Below, piece after piece: positions 33,800 to 42,297 of a DNA stretch of 64,000 bases. A program made the translations under genes and the position numbers. A model generated the notes under the pieces. It had not been told where the DNA came from, searched no databases, and saw nothing but the letters and a program-made list of their open reading frames with translations. How positions within the stretch are numbered: the stretch's first letter is position 1; each line of letters opens with the position of its first letter. The stretch is from JBMOKT01 sp049323895 (GTDB lineage Bacteria > Bacillota > Peptococcia > Peptococcales > BICA1-8): the NCBI GenBank assembly GCA_049323895.1, contig JBMOKT010000039.1, forward strand, positions 124,001-188,000, written 5' to 3'.

Positions 33800-34363
33800 A
33801 TGACTAAGAAGATGGATAATAATGAAGAAACAGTGGAGTATAAAAACATTCCCGAGGAAAATTCAACGGATTCAGTAAAGCAGGAAGAAACCCCAGGGGA
33901 GCCGACTGAGCCCGAACAATTGCAAAAACAGATTGATGAGTTGAACCAAAGGTTGATGAGGGTTGCAGCTGATTTTGATAATTATAGGAAGAGGACCCGT
34001 CTGGAAAAAGAGGAATTTGCCAAGTACGCCAACAGCAGCTTGGTAAGTGAGCTGCTCCCTGTTTTAGACAATTTTCAACGGGCTCTGGATGTTAAGGAAC
34101 CTTCTGAGGAAGTGAAAAAATTTCTTAGCGGCATAGAAATGATCTATAAACAGCTTTGGCAGGTATTAAACCAGTCTGGCCTAGAGGCAATTAATGCAGT
34201 GGGTGATATATTTAATCCTGAGAAACATGAAGCAGTTATGCAGGTTGAGGATGATTCCGTTGACGACAATACGGTAATTGAGGAATTACGAGGCGGATAC
34301 ATGTATAAAGACAAGATAATCAGACCAAGTATGGTGAAGGTGGCTATCAGCCATAAAAATTAA
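33800..34363 (+). CDS. grpE: nucleotide exchange factor GrpE
   Basis: Releases ADP from DnaK. 187 residues: an acidic N-terminal tail, a long coiled coil (about 35-85), then the conserved VAADFDNYRKRTRLEKEE and FNPEKHEAVMQVED with the terminal RPSMVKVA block. The ATG follows GGTGG by 7 nt, 20 nt after the chaperonin gene; dnaK comes 32 nt later. Confidence 0.95.
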   Translation: MTKKMDNNEETVEYKNIPEENSTDSVKQEETPGEPTEPEQLQKQIDELNQRLMRVAADFDNYRKRTRLEKEEFAKYANSSLVSELLPVLDNFQRALDVKEPSEEVKKFLSGIEMIYKQLWQVLNQSGLEAINAVGDIFNPEKHEAVMQVEDDSVDDNTVIEELRGGYMYKDKIIRPSMVKVAISHKN

Positions 34364-34395
34364 TAAAAGGATTTCATATAGGAGGTAAAAGTAAC

Positions 34396-36225
34396 ATGGG
34401 TAAAGTTATTGGTATTGACTTAGGAACAACAAATTCTTGTGTTGCAGTTATGGAGGGCGGCGAGCCCGTAGTTATCCCAAATGCAGAAGGTAATAGGACT
34501 ACTCCCTCGGTAGTTGGCTTCTCTAAGACTGGAGAACGTTTGGTAGGGCAGGTTGCCAAAAGGCAGGCAATTACCAATCCTGACAGGACAATTATTTCTA
34601 TAAAAAGGCACATGGGAACCGACCATAAGGTAAAGATTGATGATAAATCCCATACACCCCAGGAAATCTCGGCAATGATTTTGCAAAAACTAAAGGCAGA
34701 CGCTGAAAGTTATTTGGGAGAAAAGGTTACTCAGGCAGTAATTACTGTGCCTGCTTATTTTACAGACAGCCAGCGCCAAGCAACCAAGGATGCCGGCAAA
34801 ATAGCAGGTTTGGAAGTTCTCCGGATAATTAATGAACCTACTGCAGCAGCCCTTGCATATGGTATTGACAAGGGAGAAGACCAGACAGTATTAGTTTATG
34901 ACTTAGGTGGCGGAACCTTTGACGTTTCCATCCTGGAACTAGGTGAAGGGGTATTTGAAGTAAAGGCTACCAGCGGTAACAACCGCTTAGGCGGGGACGA
35001 TTTTGACGAAAGAATTATTGACTGGATGATTCAAGAATTTAAAAAGCAGGTAGGCGTTGACCTAGCCAAAGATAAAATGGCTGTTCAGAGGTTAAAAGAG
35101 GCTGCGGAAAAGGCGAAACACGAGTTATCCTCAGTGACAACAACAAACATTAACCTGCCTTTTATAACAGCTACTGCCGATGGTCCGCAGCATTTGGATT
35201 TAAACCTGAGCAGGGCTAAATTTGAAGAATTAATTGCAGACCTAATTGAAAAAACAATGGGTCCAACAAGACAGGCTTTGTCTGACGCTGGACTTTCTGC
35301 CAAAGATATAGACAAAGTGATTTTAGTGGGAGGCTCCACCAGGGTTCCCGCAGTGCAGGAAGCAATTAAAAAAATCCTGGGTAAAGAACCCCATAAAGGT
35401 GTAAACCCTGATGAATGTGTTGCTATTGGTGCTGCCATACAGGCAGGTGTTTTGGCAGGAGAAGTCAAGGATGTACTTCTTCTTGATGTAACACCGCTGT
35501 CTTTGGGTATTGAAACACTAGGTGGTGTATTCACAAAACTAATCGAACGCAATACCACCATTCCAACCTCTAAAAGCCAGATTTTTTCTACTGCAGCTGA
35601 TAATCAGACATCAGTAGAAATACACGTATTGCAAGGGGAGCGGGAAATGGCTGCCTACAATAAAACATTAGGCAGATTCCAGTTAACAGGCATTCCTCCT
35701 GCCCCAAGGGGTATTCCTCAGATTGAAGTTAAATTCGATATTGATGCCAACGGTATTGTAAATGTATCGGCTAAGGATTTGGGTACCGGTAAAGAGCAGA
35801 ATATTACAATTCAATCCTCCAGCGGTTTATCCGATGCAGAGATTGAAAAAATGGTTAAGGAAGCAGAAGCCAATGCAGAGGCTGACAAAAAACGCAAAGA
35901 AGAGGTTGAAACCAGAAACCAGGCTGATTCTTTAGTGTATCAAACTGAGAAGACTTTGAAAGAAGCAGGAGATAAGTTAGACCCTGCTGATAAAGAACAG
36001 GTTGAAAAAGCCAAGGAAGAGTTAAAGAAAGCCATTGAAAGCAACAGTTTAGAGGAAATAAAAGCTAAGTCCGAGGCTTTGACTGAGGTTCTTTATAAAA
36101 TGACATCCAAAATGTATCAGCAGGCCAATCCAGAACAAGGTGCACCTGGCCAAGGGGCAGACCAAGAGAATAAAGATGATGTAGTAGATGCTGAATATGA
36201 AGAAGTGGAAGACGATAAAAAATAA
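34396..36225 (+). CDS. dnaK: chaperone protein DnaK (Hsp70)
   Basis: 609-residue Hsp70: ATPase domain (1-380) starting GKVIGIDLGTTNSCVAVMEG, phosphate loop YDLGGGTFDVSI, and GGSTRVPAVQ; linker DVLLLDVTPLSLGIET; substrate-binding domain; helical lid; C-terminal Asp/Glu-rich EEVEDDKK tail. Like other Gram-positive forms it lacks the roughly 24-residue segment near position 80 present in Proteobacteria. Start ATG after AGGAGG. A strong terminator follows, so dnaJ may depend on read-through or its own promoter. Confidence 0.98.
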   Translation: MGKVIGIDLGTTNSCVAVMEGGEPVVIPNAEGNRTTPSVVGFSKTGERLVGQVAKRQAITNPDRTIISIKRHMGTDHKVKIDDKSHTPQEISAMILQKLKADAESYLGEKVTQAVITVPAYFTDSQRQATKDAGKIAGLEVLRIINEPTAAALAYGIDKGEDQTVLVYDLGGGTFDVSILELGEGVFEVKATSGNNRLGGDDFDERIIDWMIQEFKKQVGVDLAKDKMAVQRLKEAAEKAKHELSSVTTTNINLPFITATADGPQHLDLNLSRAKFEELIADLIEKTMGPTRQALSDAGLSAKDIDKVILVGGSTRVPAVQEAIKKILGKEPHKGVNPDECVAIGAAIQAGVLAGEVKDVLLLDVTPLSLGIETLGGVFTKLIERNTTIPTSKSQIFSTAADNQTSVEIHVLQGEREMAAYNKTLGRFQLTGIPPAPRGIPQIEVKFDIDANGIVNVSAKDLGTGKEQNITIQSSSGLSDAEIEKMVKEAEANAEADKKRKEEVETRNQADSLVYQTEKTLKEAGDKLDPADKEQVEKAKEELKKAIESNSLEEIKAKSEALTEVLYKMTSKMYQQANPEQGAPGQGADQENKDDVVDAEYEEVEDDKK

Positions 36226-36254
36226 CTTTTCCTGGCGATAAGTTAAGGTTCATA

Positions 36255-36296
36255 AACAAGAAAATTGGCAGGAACAGCCTGTCCAATTTTCTTGTT
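36255..36296 (+). terminator. terminator after dnaK
   Basis: AACAAGAAAATTGG (36255-36268) pairs with CCAATTTTCTTGTT (36283-36296), and CAGG/CCTG extends the stem around an AACAG loop. This is a stem of about 18 bp. It separates dnaK from dnaJ. Confidence 0.75.
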
Positions 36297-36464
36297 CTTA
36301 TCAGAAAGTATAACTACTTTTCTCGAAGCTTGGCGAAGCCAAGTTTAGCATTAAAGCTGCAATAAGGGTTAGGAGTAATTTTGCGGAATTGTCTAGTAAC
36401 TAGTCACCAGTAACTAGTAACTAAATTGTCCGCAGGACAATTTATGAGGAGGAGGTGAACCGGG
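36297..36464. repeat. dnaK-dnaJ spacer with repeats
   Basis: Contains AGAAAGTATAA (36303-36313), a CTTGGC/GCCAAG hairpin (36329-36343), and a CTAGTCACCAG-type repeat (36392-36424) that ends shortly before the GAGGAGGAGG ribosome site of dnaJ. No clear sigma-A promoter is visible. Confidence 0.55.
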
Positions 36465-37598
36465 ATGGCTAAAGCTGATTACTATGAGGTTTTAGAGCTA
36501 AGCAGGGATGCCGGTGAGACAGAAATTAAAAAAGCTTATCGCAGGCTAGCCCGGAAATATCACCCAGACGTTAATCCGGGAGATAAAGTGGCGGAAGCAA
36601 AATTTAAGGAAGTAAAAGAAGCCTATGAGGTGTTGTCCAATCCTGAGAAAAAGGCGCGCTATGACCAATTCGGTCATGCCGGGTTTGACCAGAACGGCTA
36701 TGGCGGATATGGTGGCGGTCAAGATTTTGGTGGATTTGGCGATATATTTGATATGTTCTTCGGCGGTGGATTCGGCGGACAAACAAGGAAGGGACCCCGT
36801 AAAGGTGCAGATTTGCGCTATGACTTGACAATAGAGTTTACTGAAGCCGCCTTCGGCGGGGAAAAAACTATCAACATACCCCGTTGGGAATCATGCACAG
36901 AATGTGAGGGTACAGGAGCGAAAAAAGGTACCCGTGCGGAAACCTGTCCTAAATGTAAGGGCAGTGGTCAGGTAGCTCATACTCAAAGAACTCCTTTAGG
37001 GCATTTTCAAACTATACGCACTTGCCCCGACTGCGAGGGGGAAGGAAAGATTATCAAAAATCCTTGTCCTGAGTGCAGGGGTAAAGGTAAAGTCAGAAGG
37101 AACAAAAAGGTTCAGATTAAAATACCGGCAGGTGTTGATACCGGATCCCGCTTGAGAATGGCAGGGGAAGGAGAAGCCGGCGAATTGGGTGGTCCTCCTG
37201 GCGACCTGTATATTTTCATTACTGTAAAACAACATGAATATTTTGTTAGAGACGGTGATGACATATATTATGAACTGCCTATAAACTTTGTTCAGGCAGC
37301 ATTAGGTGCCGAATTAGAGATACCTACACTAGAAGGTAAGGTTAAGTTTAGGATTCCCGAAGGGGTGCAAACAGATACTGTATTTAGACTAAAGGACAAA
37401 GGAATTAAAAATGTCCAGGGTTATGGCAAGGGAGATATGCATGTCAAGGTCAAGGTGGTTACCCCTCAAAAATTAACCCTGGAGCAAAAAGAACTTTTAA
37501 ACAAATTTGCCCTTTCCCTTAAAGATGAACAACAGGAAGTAGATTCTGAAAAAGAAAAGGGCTTTTTTGAGCGCGTCAAAGATGCGTTTAAAGGGTAA
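36465..37598 (+). CDS. dnaJ: chaperone protein DnaJ (Hsp40)
   Basis: Co-chaperone that stimulates DnaK ATPase. 377 residues: J domain with HPD in KYHPDVNPGD (about 30-39), Gly/Phe-rich segment (70-110), zinc domain with four CXXCXGXG repeats (CTECEGTG, CPKCKGSG, CPDCEGEG, CPECRGKG, about 145-210), then the two C-terminal barrel domains. ATG start with GGAGGTG upstream. prmA begins 13 nt later. Confidence 0.97.
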   Translation: MAKADYYEVLELSRDAGETEIKKAYRRLARKYHPDVNPGDKVAEAKFKEVKEAYEVLSNPEKKARYDQFGHAGFDQNGYGGYGGGQDFGGFGDIFDMFFGGGFGGQTRKGPRKGADLRYDLTIEFTEAAFGGEKTINIPRWESCTECEGTGAKKGTRAETCPKCKGSGQVAHTQRTPLGHFQTIRTCPDCEGEGKIIKNPCPECRGKGKVRRNKKVQIKIPAGVDTGSRLRMAGEGEAGELGGPPGDLYIFITVKQHEYFVRDGDDIYYELPINFVQAALGAELEIPTLEGKVKFRIPEGVQTDTVFRLKDKGIKNVQGYGKGDMHVKVKVVTPQKLTLEQKELLNKFALSLKDEQQEVDSEKEKGFFERVKDAFKG

Positions 37599-37611
37599 GG
37601 AGAATTGTGTT

Positions 37612-38544
37612 ATGGATTGGTTAGAGGTAAAAATTCGTACGGAACAAACTGCAATAGAGGGTATTGCTAATATTTTCCATGAATATGGGGCTGGGGGTGT
37701 TGTCATTGAGGACCCCCAGCTAATTGCTATATATGCTAACCGAGGGGAATGGGATGACCACGAATTCACTCCAGAGCTTCTCCAGCAGGAAGAGGTTATA
37801 GTCAAGGGTTATCTTTCCATGGATGATTTCCTGCCTGCTAAATTAGAGGAAATTAAGCAGGAACTATTATATCTGCAAGTAAGGATGGGTAATATAAAAA
37901 TCGAGCTTAGCATAACAGAGGTACAGGAGGAGGATTGGGCTAATTCCTGGAAGGTCTATTTTAAACCAGAGAAGATTGGTCGATTTACAGTAATTAAGCC
38001 TTCGTGGGAGAACTATAGTCCCCAGAAGGATGAACTAGTGATTGAGCTGGATCCAGGTATGGCTTTCGGTACTGGCAACCATGCGACAACCGCCCTCTGT
38101 ATTAGAATATTGGAAGATTATGTACAGCCGGGTATGGAAATAATGGATGTGGGTACCGGGAGCGGAATATTAAGCATTCTTGCTGCTAAATTAGGTGCCA
38201 AATCAGTTCAGGCCTTGGATTTTGACACAGTAGCAGTTGAAGCGGCGCGTAGTAATGCCGCTATTAATGGTCTGGAGGATCAGATTATTATCACACAAAG
38301 TGACCTATTAGATAAGGCTTTTGGTCAGGGAGATTTAATTGTAGCCAATATTGTAGCTGATATTATAGTTAGATTGATTCCTTTAGTACCGGTAAAAATA
38401 AAAAAGCCTGGTATATTTATTGCTTCAGGTATTATAGATGAACGCAAGAATGATGTCCTTAAAGTACTTCATGAATATGGATTTAAAATTCTTGAGGTAA
38501 GGGAAGATTCCGGCTGGGTAGCGATAGTAGCACAAATAGTGTGA
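37612..38544 (+). CDS. prmA: ribosomal protein L11 methyltransferase
   Basis: SAM-dependent methyltransferase that trimethylates ribosomal protein L11. From the ATG at 37612 (AAGGAG 9 nt upstream) it has 310 residues; an upstream in-frame ATG at 37567 overlaps dnaJ and has no site. N-terminal L11-recognition domain with MDWLEVKIRTEQTAIE, then SAM motif I MDVGTGSGILSI, preceded by LDPGMAFGTGNHATT, and LIVANIVADII. Between dnaJ and rsmE, as in B. subtilis. Confidence 0.95.
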   Translation: MDWLEVKIRTEQTAIEGIANIFHEYGAGGVVIEDPQLIAIYANRGEWDDHEFTPELLQQEEVIVKGYLSMDDFLPAKLEEIKQELLYLQVRMGNIKIELSITEVQEEDWANSWKVYFKPEKIGRFTVIKPSWENYSPQKDELVIELDPGMAFGTGNHATTALCIRILEDYVQPGMEIMDVGTGSGILSILAAKLGAKSVQALDFDTVAVEAARSNAAINGLEDQIIITQSDLLDKAFGQGDLIVANIVADIIVRLIPLVPVKIKKPGIFIASGIIDERKNDVLKVLHEYGFKILEVREDSGWVAIVAQIV

Positions 38545-38594
38545 CGGCTATTGGGTTACAATGCAAGTCAGTGCGATAGTGCTACAGAATTAAT

Positions 38595-38688
38595 TGGCAT
38601 CCGATGAAAGTGAACATACCATGATGCATCTGCTTAAGAGGTATTCTGCATGATGCATCCGATGAGAGCCAGCTTTCGTGATGCATCT
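38595..38688. repeat. structured GATGCATC-type element, copy 2
   Basis: TGGCATCCGATGAAAGTGAA at 38595 resembles the start of the element at 27304. GATGCATC occurs three times (about 38622, 38652 and 38680), and CATCCGATGA twice. It fills most of the 278-nt prmA-rsmE gap, followed by a CTAGCCACTAAC-type repeat (38768-38797). Confidence 0.5.
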
Positions 38689-38822
38689 TATTATGGTTAT
38701 ACAGCTTGATGTAATCTAGTGCACTTGGGTTAAATGTTTGCGAGCCCTTTAGGAGCGTAACAATTGGGCTAGCCACTAACAACTAGCCACTTGACCCAAA
38801 ACTTATCATGTGAGGAGTAAAC

Positions 38823-39563
38823 ATGCGCCGTTTTTTTGTTGCCCCTGAGGGGATAAAGGATAATAAAGCCTATATTACCGGCTCTGATGCCCATCACATA
38901 ACTCAAGTCCTTAGACTAAAGAAGGATGACAAAATTATAGTTATTGATGGGACTGGTTTGGAATACGAAACTGTTATTAAGGAATTAAAAGAAAACTGCG
39001 TAGCAGGGGAAATAGTAGGCGTGACTTCATCTAAAAGGGATGCCAGGACTCGGGTTACCCTTGTCCAGGGAGTCCCAAAGGGCGATAGAATGGAACTGAT
39101 TATTCAAAAATGTACAGAATTAGGGGTTGTCAGTATTATACCGGTTATAACCCAACGGACAGTGGTAAAGCTAGATGATGTTAAAAGAAAACAGCGGGTA
39201 GAAAGATGGCAAAAAATTGCCCAAGAGGCCAGCAAACAATGCAAAAGGGCAATTGTCCCCACTATTGATAAGATTTATGATTGGGATGATTATCTTAAAG
39301 AGGTGGATGAGGGGGAAGAGGTCTTAGTATTGTGGGAAGACGAATCTACAGTAGGCTTAAAAGAAATTCTTACCACAAGAACGGATTTGGCTAGCATTAC
39401 TTTGGTTGTAGGTCCTGAAGGCGGATTTACTAACGAGGAGGTAGCCAAGCTTAAGGGACGGGGAGCCCATAGCGTTTCTATCGGTTCCAGGATATTGCGT
39501 ACAGAAACCGCCGGTTTTGCAGCAATAATTATGACACTGTACGAATTTGGAGATTTGGGGTGA
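38823..39563 (+). CDS. rsmE: 16S rRNA m3U1498 methyltransferase
   Basis: SPOUT-family RNA methyltransferase that methylates U1498 of 16S rRNA. 246 residues: N-terminal PUA-like part with MRRFFV and DAHHITQVLRLKKDD, and a C-terminal knot with VVGPEGGFTNEEV and IGSRILRTETA. ATG start after GAGGAG, 8 nt. mtaB follows after 5 nt, and its ribosome site overlaps the stop, so they are coupled. Confidence 0.95.
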   Translation: MRRFFVAPEGIKDNKAYITGSDAHHITQVLRLKKDDKIIVIDGTGLEYETVIKELKENCVAGEIVGVTSSKRDARTRVTLVQGVPKGDRMELIIQKCTELGVVSIIPVITQRTVVKLDDVKRKQRVERWQKIAQEASKQCKRAIVPTIDKIYDWDDYLKEVDEGEEVLVLWEDESTVGLKEILTTRTDLASITLVVGPEGGFTNEEVAKLKGRGAHSVSIGSRILRTETAGFAAIIMTLYEFGDLG

Positions 39564-39568
39564 AATAA

Positions 39569-40870
39569 GTGGCAGTTCCCAGAGTCGCCTTTTATACATT
39601 AGGCTGTAAAGTAAACCAAAATGAAACTGAAGCCTTGGGAGCATTATTTAAGGAGCATACTTATGAGGTAGTGGATTTTGAAGATATAGCCGATGTCTAT
39701 GTTGTCAATACTTGTACAGTAACCCATTTGGGGGACCGTAAGTCGCGCCAGGTAATTCGTCGTGCCATAAATACCAATCCCCAGGCAATTATTGTTGTTA
39801 CCGGTTGCTATGCCCAGACTTCTCCTGGGGAAGTGCAGAAAATTCCCGGAGTAGATTTAATAATTGGTACTAGTGATAGGGCTCGGATAGTAGAATTAAT
39901 CCGGGACTATCAAAAGGGCAAAAAAACAGAGACTTATGTCGGAGATATTTTAAAGGCCAGAGATTTTGAGGAACTTCCTGTAGATCGGCTTATTAATAGA
40001 ACCCGTGCCTATCTTAAGGTTCAGGAAGGCTGTGAACAATTTTGTACATACTGTATAATACCCTATGCTCGGGGACCTTCCCGGAGCCGCAGTCTGGAGA
40101 GCGCCATTAATGAGGCAAATAAACTAATTGAGGCCGGCTTTAAGGAGCTTATATTAACAGGGATACACTTGGGTGCATATGGCAAGGATTTTATACAACC
40201 AGAAGATATAACAACCCTTTGCAAGGAATTATTAGATAAAACCCAAATTGACAGGATAAGACTGGGCTCCATTGAGCCAACAGAAATATCAGATGAGCTT
40301 ATTCAATTAATTGCTGAAAACCCCCGCCTTTGCCGCCATTTGCACATTCCATTGCAAAACGGCGACGATGAAATTTTAATAGCTATGAACCGCCCATATT
40401 TAACAGAGGACTATGCAGAAATAGTAGCTAAAATAAGAGCCAGTATACCGGAAATAGGTATTACCTCGGATATTATGGTAGGTTTTCCGGGTGAAACTGC
40501 AGTGCATTTCGAAAGCAGTTTAGGTTTTGCAAAAAAAATGAACTTCAGCGGGTTGCATGTGTTTAAATATTCCCCCCGTAAAGGAACACCTGCCAGTACT
40601 TACGTCAACCAGGTTCCTGCACCAGAAAAAGAAAGAAGAAGTAAAGCAATGATGGCAGTGGGTGAAGAAGGTTTCCAAAAGTTTGCTTTAGGGTACTTAA
40701 ATCAGGTGGTAGAGGTGCTGGTAGAGACACCATGGCCTCAAGGCGGCTGGGAAGGGCATACTGATAATTATTTACGAGTAGTCTTTCCGCAAGAGGCAGA
40801 AAAAGGGAAGTTGGTAAAGGTTCGACTTAAAGAGCTGGAAAAAAATTATATTTTAGCTGATAAACTCTAA
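39569..40870 (+). CDS. mtaB: tRNA ms2t6A methylthiotransferase MtaB
   Basis: Radical SAM methylthiotransferase that converts t6A37 to ms2t6A37 in tRNA. 433 residues: N-terminal UPF0004 domain with cysteines in LGCKVNQNE, VNTCTVT and VTGCYAQ; radical SAM motif CEQFCTYCIIPYARGP (about 152-167); C-terminal TRAM domain. GTG start, with GGGGTGA overlapping the end of rsmE. B. subtilis YqeV occupies the same place. Confidence 0.95.
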   Translation: MAVPRVAFYTLGCKVNQNETEALGALFKEHTYEVVDFEDIADVYVVNTCTVTHLGDRKSRQVIRRAINTNPQAIIVVTGCYAQTSPGEVQKIPGVDLIIGTSDRARIVELIRDYQKGKKTETYVGDILKARDFEELPVDRLINRTRAYLKVQEGCEQFCTYCIIPYARGPSRSRSLESAINEANKLIEAGFKELILTGIHLGAYGKDFIQPEDITTLCKELLDKTQIDRIRLGSIEPTEISDELIQLIAENPRLCRHLHIPLQNGDDEILIAMNRPYLTEDYAEIVAKIRASIPEIGITSDIMVGFPGETAVHFESSLGFAKKMNFSGLHVFKYSPRKGTPASTYVNQVPAPEKERRSKAMMAVGEEGFQKFALGYLNQVVEVLVETPWPQGGWEGHTDNYLRVVFPQEAEKGKLVKVRLKELEKNYILADKL

Positions 40871-40996
40871 AGAAGGAACTAGCGGCATGTCTGTAGAAAT
40901 ACCAACTTACACCAAAGGGCCATAAATTATACTTTTTGAGTATATTAGTAATATAGATTGTTTTTTTAAGTGTGATACCCATAACTGTGACTGCAA

Positions 40997-41039
40997 GCCA
41001 CTAGCCACTAGTCACCAGTCACTAGTCACCAGTAACTAA
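40997..41039. repeat. CTAGTCACCAG-type dispersed repeat
   Basis: GCCACTAGCCACTAGTCACC, then CAGTCACTAGTCACCAGTAA, overlapping tandem words that end next to the AAAGGAGGTGA ribosome site of the HIT gene. The rest of the 182-nt mtaB-HIT gap shows no gene. Confidence 0.75.
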
Positions 41040-41052
41040 AGGAGGTGAAATA

Positions 41053-41397
41053 ATGGGTGAATGCATTTTTTGCAAGATAGTAAATAAAGAAATACCTGTA
41101 CAAGCCGTATACGAGGATCAAGATGTTCTGGCTTTTAATGATATTGCACCCCAGGCACCTGTCCATATATTGGTAATACCCAAGAAACATATTACCAGCG
41201 CTGCAGAAATAGAAGAAGGAGAGTTTGCTTTAATTGCCAGTATTTTTAAAGTGATTCAACAGATAGCAGTGGAAAAAAACATTAGTCAAGATGGTTATAG
41301 AGTTGTAAACAACTGTCGTGAAATGGGAGGACAGACTGTAGGACACCTCCATTTTCATTTATTAGGTGGGAGGCAGATGCAGTGGCCCCCAGGTTAA
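41053..41397 (+). CDS. histidine triad (HIT) nucleotide-binding protein
   Basis: HinT-type purine nucleoside phosphoramidase, 114 residues. N-terminal CIFCKIVNKEIP, middle FNDIAPQAPVHILVIPKKH, and the C-terminal histidine triad GHLHFHLLGG (HxHxH) with terminal QMQWPPG. The ATG follows AAAGGAGGTGA by 5 nt. HIT genes next to rpsU are common in Clostridia. Confidence 0.95.
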   Translation: MGECIFCKIVNKEIPVQAVYEDQDVLAFNDIAPQAPVHILVIPKKHITSAAEIEEGEFALIASIFKVIQQIAVEKNISQDGYRVVNNCREMGGQTVGHLHFHLLGGRQMQWPPG

Positions 41398-41400
41398 TGC

Positions 41401-41429
41401 TTGATTATAAATATAAGTTTTAGTATAAT
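41401..41429 (+). promoter_or_regulatory. promoter of rpsU-yqeY
   Basis: TTGATT (41401-41406), 17-nt spacer, TATAAT (41424-41429), immediately after the HIT gene stop and about 90 nt before rpsU. Confidence 0.6.
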
Positions 41430-41521
41430 TAGCTATGTGTAATTTTTTAATTATTCCCTATTAGCTAATCCCAATTTTTTATATGTCTTTTGTAGGGTTA
41501 GTAGTGGAGGGAGGGATATTA

Positions 41522-41704
41522 GTGAGCGAAGTATATGTTGGTAAAAATGAGACTTTGGATAGTGCACTTCGTAGATTCAAGAGGTCATGCCAAAAATCAG
41601 GTGTGTTATCTGAATGCCGTAAACGTGAACACTACGAAAAGCCTAGTGTAAAGCGTAAGAAAAAGTCTGAAGCTGCCAGAAAGAATAAAAAGAAATTTGG
41701 CTAG
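41522..41704 (+). CDS. rpsU: 30S ribosomal protein S21
   Basis: Small basic ribosomal protein, 60 residues from the GTG at 41522, starting MSEVYVGKNETLDSALRRF as usual for S21 and ending in a Lys/Arg-rich tail. A longer in-frame ATG at 41483 is rejected because GGAGGGAGGG lies between it and the GTG. yqeY starts 12 nt downstream. Confidence 0.95.
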   Translation: MSEVYVGKNETLDSALRRFKRSCQKSGVLSECRKREHYEKPSVKRKKKSEAARKNKKKFG

Positions 41705-41715
41705 GGGGAAGTTAT

Positions 41716-42168
41716 ATGTCCCTGAATGAACGGCTGCTTACCGATATGAAAAATGCCATGAAGGAAAAGGAAGCTGGTAAACAAAAGCTATCTGTTATCC
41801 GTATGGTGAGGGCGGCGGTTAAGAATGCAGAAATAAACCTGCAGAAAGAATTAAATGATGAAGAGGTAACCGAGATTCTAGCCCGTGAGGTTAAACAGCG
41901 CCGTGATAGTATACCCGAATATGAAAAGGCCAATCGTCAGGATATTATTGATAACTTGCAAGCTGAGATAGATATTCTGTTAGAGTATCTCCCCAAGCAG
42001 CTGACGGCAGATGAAATAAGGGAAATAACCAAAAAGATTATTGCGGAAGTAGGTGCTGCTACTTCTAAAGATATAGGCAAGGTTATGGGAAAACTTATGC
42101 CGCAAGTTAAAGGCAAATCTGATGGCAAACTGGTTAATTCAATTGTAAAAGAATTATTGAATGGTTAA
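41716..42168 (+). CDS. yqeY: GatB/YqeY-domain protein
   Basis: Conserved 150-residue protein with a GatB/YqeY tRNA-binding-like helical domain: MSLNERLLTDMKNAMKEKEAG at the start, VKQRRDSIPEYEKANRQD in the middle and a C-terminal VMGKLMPQVKGKSDGKLVN motif. Possibly assists tRNA-dependent amidotransfer, though the in vivo role is unclear. It follows rpsU as in most Firmicutes. ATG after AGGGGGAAG. A terminator follows at once. Confidence 0.94.
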   Translation: MSLNERLLTDMKNAMKEKEAGKQKLSVIRMVRAAVKNAEINLQKELNDEEVTEILAREVKQRRDSIPEYEKANRQDIIDNLQAEIDILLEYLPKQLTADEIREITKKIIAEVGAATSKDIGKVMGKLMPQVKGKSDGKLVNSIVKELLNG

Positions 42169-42169
42169 A

Positions 42170-42196
42170 CAAAAGCAGCCTTTAGGGCTGCTTTTT
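42170..42196 (+). terminator. terminator after yqeY
   Basis: AAAAGCAGCC (42171-42180), loop TTTA, GGGCTGCTTTTT (42185-42196): an 8-bp GC-centred stem ending in T5. Confidence 0.85.
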
Positions 42197-42211
42197 AACG
42201 TAATATTGTCA

Positions 42212-42240
42212 TTGGTATGTTTTAGACCCTATGTTATAAT
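42212..42240 (+). promoter_or_regulatory. promoter of the coiled-coil gene
   Basis: TTGGTA (42212-42217), 17-nt spacer, TATAAT (42235-42240) with an extended TG (42232-42233). Confidence 0.65.
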
Positions 42241-42297
42241 TTTACTAAGTACATACTCAATCCAAACGATTAATCAAAAGTGGTGGAGGTGTTTATT

